Source: JAAYYM01 sp964631375
GTDB taxonomy: Bacteria > Bacillota > Clostridia > Lachnospirales > Lachnospiraceae
Reading direction: 5' to 3'
Assembly (NCBI GenBank): GCA_964631375.1
Contig: CAZVYQ010000002.1
Span: 89,369-153,368 of the forward strand
DNA: 64,000 nucleotides
Positions 45,036 through 53,192 of this stretch are shown piece by piece. A program made the translations under genes and the position numbers. A model generated the notes under the pieces. The model saw nothing but the letters and a program-made list of their open reading frames with translations, made no database searches and had not been told where the DNA came from. Every line of letters starts with the position of its first letter. Position 1 is the stretch's first letter.

Positions 45036-47892
45036 TGATTTCAAGGATTTTCTTAAAAATATTATTTTTTCCAGACTGTTCGTATTGATCATTCTGTTTA
45101 TTGTTTTGTCTGCTGTTCTGATACAACGTTTGTTTGTTTTACAGATTGTAAACGGTGAATCCTATGTCGATAACTTTGAATTAAAGATCAAAAAAGAGAG
45201 AACCTTACCAAGCACACGTGGATGTATCTATGATCGAAATGGTGAACTGCTTGCCTATAATGAATTGGCATATTCAGTAACAATAGAGGATACATATGAG
45301 TCTGTAACAGGTAAGAATGCCGCAATCAATGACACCATTTCACGTACATGTAAGATCATTGAGAAAAATGGAGATCGCGTCATCGATGAGTTTAATATTT
45401 ATCTGGATCGCAATGGCGAATTTGAGTTTTCGGTTGAAGGTACTGCACTTTTGCGATTTTTAGCCGATGTATATGGGCGAAATAAAATAGATGATTTAAA
45501 GTATAAGGAGCGTAATGCGACTCCGCGACAGGTAATTGAATATCTTGGAGGAGTTAAGAAGTTTGCAGTAGGTGCTTATACAGATCCTGATGACAAAAAT
45601 TCATTTGTCGTCGGAAAGGATATGAGTGAGGCCGAGTTGCTGCAGATTATTACGGTACGTTATGCAATCAGTACTAACAGTTATCAAAAATACTTATATA
45701 CTACAATTGCAAAAGACGTGAATGAGCGAACAGTAGCCGCCATACTTGAAAATCAGGATACCTTACAGGGTGTTGATATTTCGAATGATACTCTGAGAAG
45801 ATACAATGATCCCAAGTTTTTCTCACATATTTTAGGGTACACCGGAAATGTCTCTACAGATGAACTGGCTGAACTTTCATTGATCAACGACAGCTATACC
45901 ATGACGGATATGGTAGGAAAAGCAGGTATTGAGCAATTCCTGGAAACACAGTTACAGGGTCGAAAGGGAAAAGAAGTTCTGTACGTAGATAATCTTGGAC
46001 GGGTAATTGAGACATCAGAAAGAATAGAACCAATCGCAGGAAATGATCTGTACCTGACCATTGATAAGGATCTGCAAAAGGCGGTTTATAATCTGGTAGA
46101 GCAAAAACTGGCAGGAGTACTGGTTGATAAAATCGATAATATCAAGGAACTGAATCAGGAAGGAGTTACTTCCTCGAAGCTGCGGATTCCGATAGATGAT
46201 GTATACTATGCAATCCTTAACAATAACATTGTTGATATTGATCATTTTGGGGAGGCTGATGCAAAGGAATATGAGAAACTGATCTATTCACAATTTATTG
46301 ATAAACAGAATCGTACAATTAATGATCTGAAACTGGAACTGACTGAAAACGCAACACCCTACAATCAGCTGGCAACTGAGATGCAGGCATACGAAAGCTA
46401 TGTCACTACAATGCTTTCATCAAGTAATAATGGTGTTCTGTTGGATTCGGAGATTGATAAAACAGACGATGTTTACGTAGCGTGGAAAGAAGAAACCATC
46501 AGTTTGAAAGAATATCTGGAATATGCTATTGCAGAAAACTGGGTTGATATTTCTAAGTTTCAGCTCGAAACACAGTATTCAGATTCTACTCAGATCTATG
46601 GAGAGCTGGTTTCTTATATTGATCGGACATTGCGTAAGGACACCGGTTTTTCAAAGAAAATGTATAAATATATGATTCGCGATAATGAGATATCCGGAAA
46701 AGAAATCTGTATGACCATGTTTGAGCAAAAGTCTATTTATGGAACCACGAATGAGAAGGAAGCATTGGAAAGTGGTGGAATTACAGCTTACAATTTTCTG
46801 ATGGAAAAGATATCGAAACTGGATATTACGCCTGCTCAGCTGGCGCTCGATCCATGCTCAGCATCCTGTGTGGTCACATCCGTTGATGGAGAAGTGCTGG
46901 CATGTGTATCCTATCCGGGTTATGATAACAACAAGCTGGCTAACAGTATTGATGCAGATTATTATAATGATCTTAGAAATGACATGTCTCTTCCGCTATA
47001 TGATTATGCAACACAGCAGAGAACCGCTCCGGGATCTACATTTAAAATGATTTCCTCTGTATGCGGTTTGGAAGAAAGTGCAGTTAATCTTGGAGAGACA
47101 ATTACCTGTAAAGGGATATATGAAACCATTGTACCTTCGCCAAAATGCTGGATTTATCCGAATGGAACACATGGAGACCTCGATATCGTTGGTGCCATCC
47201 AAAATTCCTGTAACTATTTCTTTTATGAAGTCGGATATCGTCTGAGTACTGACAGTGCCGGTAAATATAATGCGGATCTCGGACTTGAAAAACTTGCAAA
47301 ATATGCGGACATGTTCGGCCTGAGTGAGACTTCCGGTATAGAGATTGTTGAAAATGATCCGAAGGTTTCAGACGAGCTTCCTGTACTTTCTGCAATTGGT
47401 CAGGGAACCAATAACTATACAACCATTGGTATGGCAAGATATGTAACAACCGTTGCGAACAGCGGAACCTGTTATAAATTGACAATACTGGATAAATTGA
47501 GGGATTCGCACGGTACATTATTAAAGGATTACAAACCGATTGTCAGAAATCTTGTGGATATACAGGACAGTACATGGAATGCAGTCCACAGAGGTATGCG
47601 TGCAGTTGTAGAGAATACTGCGACCTTTGACGATATGCCGATTGCAATTGCAGGAAAGACCGGTACGGCACAGGAGAAAACAACCAGAGCTAACCATGCA
47701 TGGTTTGTAGGATATGCTCCATATGAAAGTCCCGAGATCATAGTAACCACTCGTATTGCATTTGGATATACGTCAGCAAACTCGGCACAATTGTCACGTG
47801 ATGTAATTAAGTATTATTTTAATCTGGAGGACAAAGAAGAATTATTAAGTGGTGAAGCGAGTGAATCAGATGGAACAGTCATTCAGGATTAA
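45028..47892 (+). CDS. mrdA: Elongasome penicillin-binding protein 2 with a large insertion
   Basis: Class B transpeptidase that cross-links peptidoglycan during elongation. A membrane helix (about residues 12-35) and dimerisation domain precede the transpeptidase fold with Ser670 in STFK, Ser727-Cys-Asn729 and Lys877-Thr-Gly. At 954 residues it is far longer than usual (about 600-700). The excess sits between the TIDKDLQKAV helix (near 345) and the strand SCVVTSVDGEVLACVSYPG (near 610), roughly 230 extra residues rich in acidic and polar side chains. The start is probably TTG 45028; aaggag is 11 bases upstream, and GTG 45016 overlaps it. Confidence 0.9.
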   Translation: MFNDFKDFLKNIIFSRLFVLIILFIVLSAVLIQRLFVLQIVNGESYVDNFELKIKKERTLPSTRGCIYDRNGELLAYNELAYSVTIEDTYESVTGKNAAINDTISRTCKIIEKNGDRVIDEFNIYLDRNGEFEFSVEGTALLRFLADVYGRNKIDDLKYKERNATPRQVIEYLGGVKKFAVGAYTDPDDKNSFVVGKDMSEAELLQIITVRYAISTNSYQKYLYTTIAKDVNERTVAAILENQDTLQGVDISNDTLRRYNDPKFFSHILGYTGNVSTDELAELSLINDSYTMTDMVGKAGIEQFLETQLQGRKGKEVLYVDNLGRVIETSERIEPIAGNDLYLTIDKDLQKAVYNLVEQKLAGVLVDKIDNIKELNQEGVTSSKLRIPIDDVYYAILNNNIVDIDHFGEADAKEYEKLIYSQFIDKQNRTINDLKLELTENATPYNQLATEMQAYESYVTTMLSSSNNGVLLDSEIDKTDDVYVAWKEETISLKEYLEYAIAENWVDISKFQLETQYSDSTQIYGELVSYIDRTLRKDTGFSKKMYKYMIRDNEISGKEICMTMFEQKSIYGTTNEKEALESGGITAYNFLMEKISKLDITPAQLALDPCSASCVVTSVDGEVLACVSYPGYDNNKLANSIDADYYNDLRNDMSLPLYDYATQQRTAPGSTFKMISSVCGLEESAVNLGETITCKGIYETIVPSPKCWIYPNGTHGDLDIVGAIQNSCNYFFYEVGYRLSTDSAGKYNADLGLEKLAKYADMFGLSETSGIEIVENDPKVSDELPVLSAIGQGTNNYTTIGMARYVTTVANSGTCYKLTILDKLRDSHGTLLKDYKPIVRNLVDIQDSTWNAVHRGMRAVVENTATFDDMPIAIAGKTGTAQEKTTRANHAWFVGYAPYESPEIIVTTRIAFGYTSANSAQLSRDVIKYYFNLEDKEELLSGEASESDGTVIQD

Positions 47893-47932
47893 CAAAATCC
47901 TGTAACTTTGAAATAGAGAAGGGGATGTTTAC

Positions 47933-48604
47933 TTGAAAAACACAGTCATGATTAAGAGCTTTCAAAATGGAATCGCAGTAAAGCTGGATCCTGTTATACC
48001 ATTTGAAGATATCTACATGGAAGTGGCGAGAAAATTTCGTGAGTCAGAGAAATTTTTTAAAAATGCAAAAATGGTAGTGTCCTTCGAGGGAAGAGAACTG
48101 ACTTCAGAAGAAGAAACCTTGTTAGTCAGCGCAATTACTGACAATTCCAGTATTCAGGTTTTATGTATCATCGGAAATGACGAGGAAAAGAACAAGTCCT
48201 TTATTCATGCCACAAAACAGCTTGTCAACAATGAAAGCAATGCTGATGGACAGTACTATAAGGGAACACTGCGTGCCGGTCAGGTATTAGAGACCGATTC
48301 CAGCATTATTATACTTGGAGATGTCAATCCCGGAGCTAATGTTATATCAGCCGGAAATATAGTAGTCCTTGGTACGCTGTATGGACATGCATATTCCGGT
48401 GCGAACGGAAATGATAAAACCTTTATTGTTGCACTTGATATGCAGTCAAGTAAAATACGAATAGGAGATTATACCGAAACTGCCGGAGCAAAGGGTGGAA
48501 AATGGCTGAAGGGTCGTTCTGTTCCCAAAATTGCTTATGTAAAAGACGGAGAGATCTGTTCTGACGCAATTACAAAAGAATTACTGAATGACCTTCCGTT
48601 ATAA
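47933..48604 (+). CDS. minC: Septum site-determining protein MinC
   Basis: FtsZ-polymerisation inhibitor recruited by MinD. The N-terminal domain (about 1-100) is divergent. The C-terminal beta-helix is clear: RAGQVLETDSSIIILGDVNP, GNIVVLGTLYGHAYSGA and SSKIRIGDY. The start is TTG 47933, eight bases after agaagggg; ATG 47948 is a possible alternative. The length is 223 residues. It lies 40 bases after the PBP2 gene. Confidence 0.93.
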   Translation: MKNTVMIKSFQNGIAVKLDPVIPFEDIYMEVARKFRESEKFFKNAKMVVSFEGRELTSEEETLLVSAITDNSSIQVLCIIGNDEEKNKSFIHATKQLVNNESNADGQYYKGTLRAGQVLETDSSIIILGDVNPGANVISAGNIVVLGTLYGHAYSGANGNDKTFIVALDMQSSKIRIGDYTETAGAKGGKWLKGRSVPKIAYVKDGEICSDAITKELLNDLPL

Positions 48605-48654
48605 GGATATGTCATCAGGGGACAATTATATAATCATGAAAGAGGGTAATATCC

Positions 48655-49464
48655 ATGAGTGAAGTAATTGTCGTTACGTCAGGAAAAGGCGGAGTGGGAA
48701 AGACCACCACGACCGCAAATGTAGGAGCGGGTCTTGCCAGTCTGGGACAAAAGGTAGTATTGATCGATACGGATATCGGACTTCGAAATCTGGATGTCGT
48801 TATGGGGCTGGAAAACAGAATTGTATACAATCTGGTTGATGTCATCGAAGGAAGCTGTAGGATTAAACAGGCTCTGATCAAAGACAAACGTTATCCCGGG
48901 TTATACTTAATGCCTTCCGCCCAAACGAGAGATAAGGATTCTGTTTCACCGCAGCAGATGCAAAAGCTTGTGACAATTTTAAAAGATACCTTTGACTATG
49001 TCATATTAGATTGTCCGGCCGGAATTGAACAGGGGTTTAAAAATGCCATTGCAGGAGCAGACAGAGCATTTGTTGTTACAACACCGGAGGTTTCTTCTAT
49101 TCGGGATGCTGACAGAATCATAGGTCTTTTAGAGGCCAATGAGATCAGTCAGACAGAATTAATTGTAAACAGACTGAGACCTGATATGATTAAACGCGGA
49201 GATATGATGTCTGTTGAGGATGTGGTTGATATTCTGTCCATTCCACTGTTGGGTGCGATTCCTGACGATGAAGGAGTTGTCATTGCAACCAATCAGGGTG
49301 AACCATTGACAGGAAATTCAACTATGGTAGGAAAGATTTATCTCAATATTTGCAAAAGGATTTTGGGGGAGAACATTCCAATCACCGACTTTAATCACAG
49401 TCAGTCTCTTTGGAACAAGATGTTGTTCACATTCAAAAAAAACTATGAGGGGGCACAGCGATGA
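48655..49464 (+). CDS. minD: Septum site-determining ATPase MinD
   Basis: Membrane-cycling ATPase that carries MinC. The deviant Walker A is SGKGGVGKTTTTANVG (about residues 8-23), followed by DTDIGLRNLDVVMGLE. The C terminus FKKNYEGAQR is shorter in amphipathic character than some MinD tails, but lies where the membrane-targeting helix is expected. The length is 269 residues, and it overlaps minE by four bases (ATGA). Confidence 0.96.
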   Translation: MSEVIVVTSGKGGVGKTTTTANVGAGLASLGQKVVLIDTDIGLRNLDVVMGLENRIVYNLVDVIEGSCRIKQALIKDKRYPGLYLMPSAQTRDKDSVSPQQMQKLVTILKDTFDYVILDCPAGIEQGFKNAIAGADRAFVVTTPEVSSIRDADRIIGLLEANEISQTELIVNRLRPDMIKRGDMMSVEDVVDILSIPLLGAIPDDEGVVIATNQGEPLTGNSTMVGKIYLNICKRILGENIPITDFNHSQSLWNKMLFTFKKNYEGAQR

Positions 49465-49730
49465 AATGGTTTCGATTTTCACACAAAAGAAAATCCTGTG
49501 AACTTGCAAAAGACAGATTGAAGCTGCTCCTGATATCAGACCGTGTGGACTGTTCAACTGAGGTTATAGAACTAATCAAAAATGATATGATAAAAGTAAT
49601 ATCAAAGTACATAGAAATAGATGCTGATGGTATGGAGGTACAAATCACGAGAACGAAAAGCGGGATCAAGGATTCCGGTGTCCCTGCACTATTTGCGAAT
49701 ATTCCAATCAGAAATTTGAGGATATCATAA
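49461..49730 (+). CDS. minE: Cell division topological specificity factor MinE
   Basis: Stimulates MinD ATPase to produce pole-to-pole oscillation. The 89 residues include the MinD-binding segment (AKDRLKLLLISDRVDCS) and a C-terminal domain with KYIEIDADGMEVQITR. Its presence with MinC and MinD implies an oscillating Min system rather than the DivIVA-anchored kind of Bacillus. ATG overlaps minD. rodA starts directly after its stop. Confidence 0.93.
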   Translation: MKWFRFSHKRKSCELAKDRLKLLLISDRVDCSTEVIELIKNDMIKVISKYIEIDADGMEVQITRTKSGIKDSGVPALFANIPIRNLRIS

Positions 49731-50840
49731 ATGTTTAAAAAGTACGATTTTAGAAAATATGATTTTAAATTGGTTATTTTGATGCTGGCAGTTTCCATCT
49801 TAGGTATCATGGTAATCGGAAGTGCGAAAAAATCGGTTCAGAATGATCAGATCTATGGTTTGATTTTTGGCTTTGTTTGTATGGTTATTGTATCTCTGAT
49901 TGATTATTCTTTTATTTTGAAATTCACCTGGATTTGGTATGTGATTGGTGTAGCACTTCTTGCAATGGTACATTTTTGGGGTGTCAGTGTCAATAATGCC
50001 ACAAGATGGGTCGTTATTTTTGGCATTCAGTTTCAGCCCTCTGAGGTTGTTAAAATCATATTGATTTTATTTTATGCACAGTTTATTATGAAACGTAGAG
50101 AGACTCTAAATACGCTGTTTATCATTGTTTCAATGGTAGCTTTACTTGCACTTCCTCTCTACTTTATTTACGAACAGCCCGACCTGTCTACGACGATTAT
50201 GACCTGCGTCATTTTTTGTGTTTTGTGTTTTGTCGGAGGAATTAGTTATAAACTAATCGGTGCAATTTTGGCAGTAGCAATACCATCAGTTATCGTTTTC
50301 ATGAATATGGTTCTGAAGCCGGATCAGAATTTGATCAATGATTATCAACAAGAGAGAATTCTTGCATGGTTGCATCCTGATAAGTATCCGGATATCGCAT
50401 ATCAACAGGTGAATTCGGTTACGGCCATTGGTTCGGGACAGCTTTATGGAAAAGGTCTTGCAAACAATGTAGTTGGATCTGTGAAGAACGGAAACTTTAT
50501 CTCAGAGCCACAGACAGATTTTATTTTTGCAATTGTGGGTGAAGAACTGGGCTTTATCGGCTGCTGTGCCATCATCATCTTGCTGGCGTTGATTTCTATC
50601 GAATGCATTATGGTTGCGAGAAAGAGCAAGGATCTTGCCGGTGAATTAATTGCCTCAGGAATGGCGGGACTTATTGGGATACAAGCATTTATCAACATAG
50701 GCGTTACTACCGGACTTTTACCCAATACGGGGATTCCGCTTCCTTTTGTCAGTTATGGTCAGACATCTTTAGTCAGCCTGTTTATTGGAATGGGATTTGT
50801 GATTAATGTACGTTTACAGACACCAAACTATATGACATGA
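49731..50840 (+). CDS. rodA: Rod-shape SEDS glycosyltransferase RodA
   Basis: Polymerises lipid II together with PBP2. The 369-residue protein has about ten membrane helices, the SEDS segments FQPSEVVKIILILFYA and FIYEQPDLSTTIM, and the C-terminal PNTGIPLPFVSYGQTSL. Its gene is separated from the PBP2 gene by minCDE but belongs to the same run. FtsW is the close relative; locus context favours RodA. Confidence 0.92.
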   Translation: MFKKYDFRKYDFKLVILMLAVSILGIMVIGSAKKSVQNDQIYGLIFGFVCMVIVSLIDYSFILKFTWIWYVIGVALLAMVHFWGVSVNNATRWVVIFGIQFQPSEVVKIILILFYAQFIMKRRETLNTLFIIVSMVALLALPLYFIYEQPDLSTTIMTCVIFCVLCFVGGISYKLIGAILAVAIPSVIVFMNMVLKPDQNLINDYQQERILAWLHPDKYPDIAYQQVNSVTAIGSGQLYGKGLANNVVGSVKNGNFISEPQTDFIFAIVGEELGFIGCCAIIILLALISIECIMVARKSKDLAGELIASGMAGLIGIQAFINIGVTTGLLPNTGIPLPFVSYGQTSLVSLFIGMGFVINVRLQTPNYMT

Positions 50841-50920
50841 TGTGAGAATACAGGGTAGGGTTATAATGTCAATATGAGTGAAGTGTAAAATGGATATAGA
50901 ATTTACGAGGAGGTAATGAC

Positions 50921-51316
50921 ATGAATATTGGATTGATTGCTCACGATGCAAAAAAGAAACTGATGCAGAATTTTTGCATTGCATATAGGGGGATACTCAG
51001 TAAAAATGAACTTTATGCAACCGGAACTACCGGAAGATTGATCGAGGAAGTTACAAACCTGACAGTACATAAATATCTGGCAGGACATCTTGGAGGGGAA
51101 CAGCAGCTGGGTGCACAGATCGAGCACAATCAGATAGATCTACTGATTTTTTTGCGCGATCCGCTGACTCCGAAATCACACGAACCTGATGTTAATAATG
51201 TTGTTAAGTTGTGTGATGTTCATAATATCCCGCTTGCGACGAATCTTGCATCAGCAGAATTACTGATTAAATCACTGGACAGAGGAGACATGGAGTGGCG
51301 TGAGATGTACAAATAA
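50921..51316 (+). CDS. mgsA: Methylglyoxal synthase with altered catalytic motif
   Basis: Homologue of the enzyme that turns dihydroxyacetone phosphate into methylglyoxal and phosphate, a bypass of lower glycolysis. The 131 residues keep the phosphate site ATGTTG and the FLRDPL motif (Asp80). The catalytic base motif GGDQQ reads GGEQQ (Glu60, equal to Asp71 of E. coli), and the preceding SGP reads AGH (Ala54, His56), so the phosphate-contacting Ser is lost. Activity may be weak or different. GAGGAGG precedes ATG 50921. It overlaps the carboxypeptidase gene by 17 bases. Confidence 0.9.
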   Translation: MNIGLIAHDAKKKLMQNFCIAYRGILSKNELYATGTTGRLIEEVTNLTVHKYLAGHLGGEQQLGAQIEHNQIDLLIFLRDPLTPKSHEPDVNNVVKLCDVHNIPLATNLASAELLIKSLDRGDMEWREMYK

Positions 51317-52271
51317 GATCATATTATTGGCATTATCAATGACCTTCCTGTTGTCCGGATGCGGACATAATAAGGTTGAGATGCCATATGATATTGATTC
51401 ATCCGTAAGTGCATATAGTTTTGAACTCGATGATCCCGGAAGAATTGCTGATTCATTTGCATCGGATCTATGTGTTGTTTCTTCTGATATCTCAGAGGGA
51501 ACTGCTGTCGATATGTCTATGGCAACTGCAGGAGGCCTATTTGACATCAATCACTGCAATACGATTTATGCGAAAAACATACATAAACAGATGTATCCGG
51601 CTAGTTTGACAAAGGTAATGACTGCATTACTTGCTATGAAATATGGAAAAATGGATGATATTTATACAGCATCTGAGAATGTATTGATTACAGAATCCGG
51701 GGCACAGTTGATCGGAATCAAGCCGGGAGATACCCTGACACTTGAACAGGCGTTACATGGTCTTCTGATGTATTCCGGAAATGATGCTGGAGTTGTGATT
51801 GCTGAGGGTATATCAGGAAGTATGGATGCTTTTGCGGCATTAATGAACGAGGAAGCGAAAAAAATAGGAGCTACCAACACAAATTTTGTGAATGCACATG
51901 GTCTTTCAGATGATAATCATTTTACAACACCATATGATCTATATTTGATTTTTAATGAAGCAATGAAGTATGAGAAATTCAAAGAGATCATACATATGCA
52001 ATCCTATACCTCAACTTATCATGATAAAGATGGTAATGATAAGGAACTTGATTTTTCAACAACCAATCAATATCTTTCAGGAGCAGTCAAGACTCCGGAT
52101 AATGTAAGTGTGATTGGTGGGAAAACCGGAACCACAAAAGCAGCGGGTTCCTGTCTGATTTTATTGTCAAAAGACAATGCGGGAGAGCCCTTTATTTCCA
52201 TTGTCATGCAGGCTGAAGACCGAGACAAACTGTATGTCGAAATGTCTGATTTACTGCAGGAAATCAAATGA
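51300..52271 (+). CDS. D-alanyl-D-alanine carboxypeptidase, predicted lipoprotein
   Basis: DacA-type (S11) serine peptidase that trims the pentapeptide of peptidoglycan. The signal peptide ends in a lipobox LLSGC with Cys21, so membrane anchoring is through lipid. Active-site motifs are SLTK, YSGN and GGKTGTTKAAG. GTG 51300 is the likely start, with ggag four bases upstream and 17 bases of overlap with mgsA. The usual C-terminal beta domain and amphipathic anchor of DacA are absent at 323 residues, in agreement with lipid anchoring. A promoter and new unit follow. Confidence 0.88.
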   Translation: MRCTNKIILLALSMTFLLSGCGHNKVEMPYDIDSSVSAYSFELDDPGRIADSFASDLCVVSSDISEGTAVDMSMATAGGLFDINHCNTIYAKNIHKQMYPASLTKVMTALLAMKYGKMDDIYTASENVLITESGAQLIGIKPGDTLTLEQALHGLLMYSGNDAGVVIAEGISGSMDAFAALMNEEAKKIGATNTNFVNAHGLSDDNHFTTPYDLYLIFNEAMKYEKFKEIIHMQSYTSTYHDKDGNDKELDFSTTNQYLSGAVKTPDNVSVIGGKTGTTKAAGSCLILLSKDNAGEPFISIVMQAEDRDKLYVEMSDLLQEIK

Positions 52272-52290
52272 TAGATTAGGGAAATAGAGG

Positions 52291-52319
52291 TTGTTTTTTA
52301 TAGGTAAATAGACTATAAT
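52291..52319 (+). promoter_or_regulatory. Sigma-A promoter before the P-loop gene
   Basis: TTGTTT (52291-52296) and a perfect TATAAT (52314-52319) lie 17 bases apart in the 102-base gap, 55 bases before the start at 52374. It marks the P-loop gene as its own transcription unit. Confidence 0.6.
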
Positions 52320-52373
52320 AATTGATATGGGTGACAGCAGTATCGTTACACAATGTCAAAGGAGGAGATTACA

Positions 52374-52793
52374 ATGATACATTTAATCGTGGGCGAAAAA
52401 GGCAAGGGGAAAACAAAGTATCTTCTCGAGAAAGTCAATTCCACCGTGAAAACAGCAGGTGGTAATATTGTTTATCTCGATAAGAACGCGAAGCACATGT
52501 ATGAACTGAAAAACAAAATACGGTTAATCAATGCATCAGAATATCCAATTACAAACGCAGATGAATTCACGGGATTTATTTGCGGTATTGTCTCACAGGA
52601 TCACGACCTTGAGCAAATGTACTTGGATAGTTTTATGGAAGTCGCTTATATCAAGGATAAGAATATAGCACCTGTTTTATCGAAACTGGAGAAAATAAGT
52701 GAGCAATTTTCAGTTGATTTTATCATAAGTATTTCGATTGATGGTTCCGAACTGTCCGAGGATTTAAAATCAAAAGTAATTGTTTCTTTATAA
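52374..52793 (+). CDS. Small P-loop protein, function unknown
   Basis: I recognise no family. The protein has 139 residues and begins MIHLIVGEKGKGKT, an obvious Walker A with Gly7 to Thr14. A hydrophobic beta strand VDFIISISIDGSE near the end could carry the Walker B acid, as could IVYLDKNAK near residue 38. No helicase, kinase or transport domain is evident. ATG 52374 follows a perfect aaaggagga. It is flanked by a good promoter and by a terminator, so it is monocistronic. An upstream in-frame codon at 52353 is less likely. Confidence 0.75.
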   Translation: MIHLIVGEKGKGKTKYLLEKVNSTVKTAGGNIVYLDKNAKHMYELKNKIRLINASEYPITNADEFTGFICGIVSQDHDLEQMYLDSFMEVAYIKDKNIAPVLSKLEKISEQFSVDFIISISIDGSELSEDLKSKVIVSL

Positions 52794-52808
52794 ATAAAAA
52801 TTAAACAC

Positions 52809-52851
52809 AAAAGCCTCGGAAGTACAGTATAACTATACTGCCGAGGCTTTT
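52809..52851. terminator. Bidirectional intrinsic terminator
   Basis: AAAAGCCTCGG (52809-52819) pairs perfectly with CCGAGGCTTTT (52841-52851). An inner CAGTAT/ATACTG arm with loop AACT extends it after a five-base bulge. A and T runs at both ends allow it to end the plus-strand P-loop gene and the minus-strand DUF378 gene, which converge here. Confidence 0.85.
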
Positions 52852-52865
52852 AGAATGGGTGTTTG

Positions 52866-53078
52866 TTAAGCGTCTGCGTCAGATCTGATTCTGCCGAACA
52901 TGCCTATCAGGTAGAGTCCTGCAACTCCAACAATACCATATATGATTCTGCTGAAAACAGACATGCTGCCAAACAGCAGTGCTACCAGATCAAATCTGAA
53001 GAAACCGATCAAACCCCAATTGACAGCACCAATAATTGCAACTGTCAGTAAAGTATAATCAAGCCATTTTGCTCCCAT
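52866..53078 (-). CDS. DUF378 small membrane protein
   Basis: The only convincing minus-strand gene in the window. The 70 residues, beginning MGAKWLDYTLLTVAIIGAVN, carry two hydrophobic helices with the conserved NWGLIGFF and GVAGLYLIG pieces of DUF378. The start is set by a perfect AAGGAGG (plus-strand 53087-53093) eight bases ahead; the frame is open upstream for 20 codons that overlap that site. The C terminus is charged (RIRSDADA). Function unknown. Confidence 0.85.
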   Translation of the reverse strand: MGAKWLDYTLLTVAIIGAVNWGLIGFFRFDLVALLFGSMSVFSRIIYGIVGVAGLYLIGMFGRIRSDADA

Positions 53079-53094
53079 GATGCATTCCTCCTTT

Positions 53095-53122
53095 TTGCAT
53101 ACATATATGCATCCATTATTAT
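53095..53122 (+). promoter_or_regulatory. Weak promoter candidate for the HlyD-like operon
   Basis: TTGCAT (53095-53100) and TATTAT (53117-53122) with a 16-base spacer, inside the divergent gap between DUF378 and the HlyD-like gene. A palindrome TGCATA-cata-TATGCA (53096-53111) overlaps it. Confidence 0.3.
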
Positions 53123-53192
53123 GACCATTATTGATCATTCTATAGAGGAAATGCTTTCCGTAAGAGTTTGCAATCAGAAAGGAGGCATCTGT

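Noticed and set aside
50862..50867. TATAAT between rodA and mgsA
   Set aside because: No -35-like hexamer at 16-18 bases upstream.
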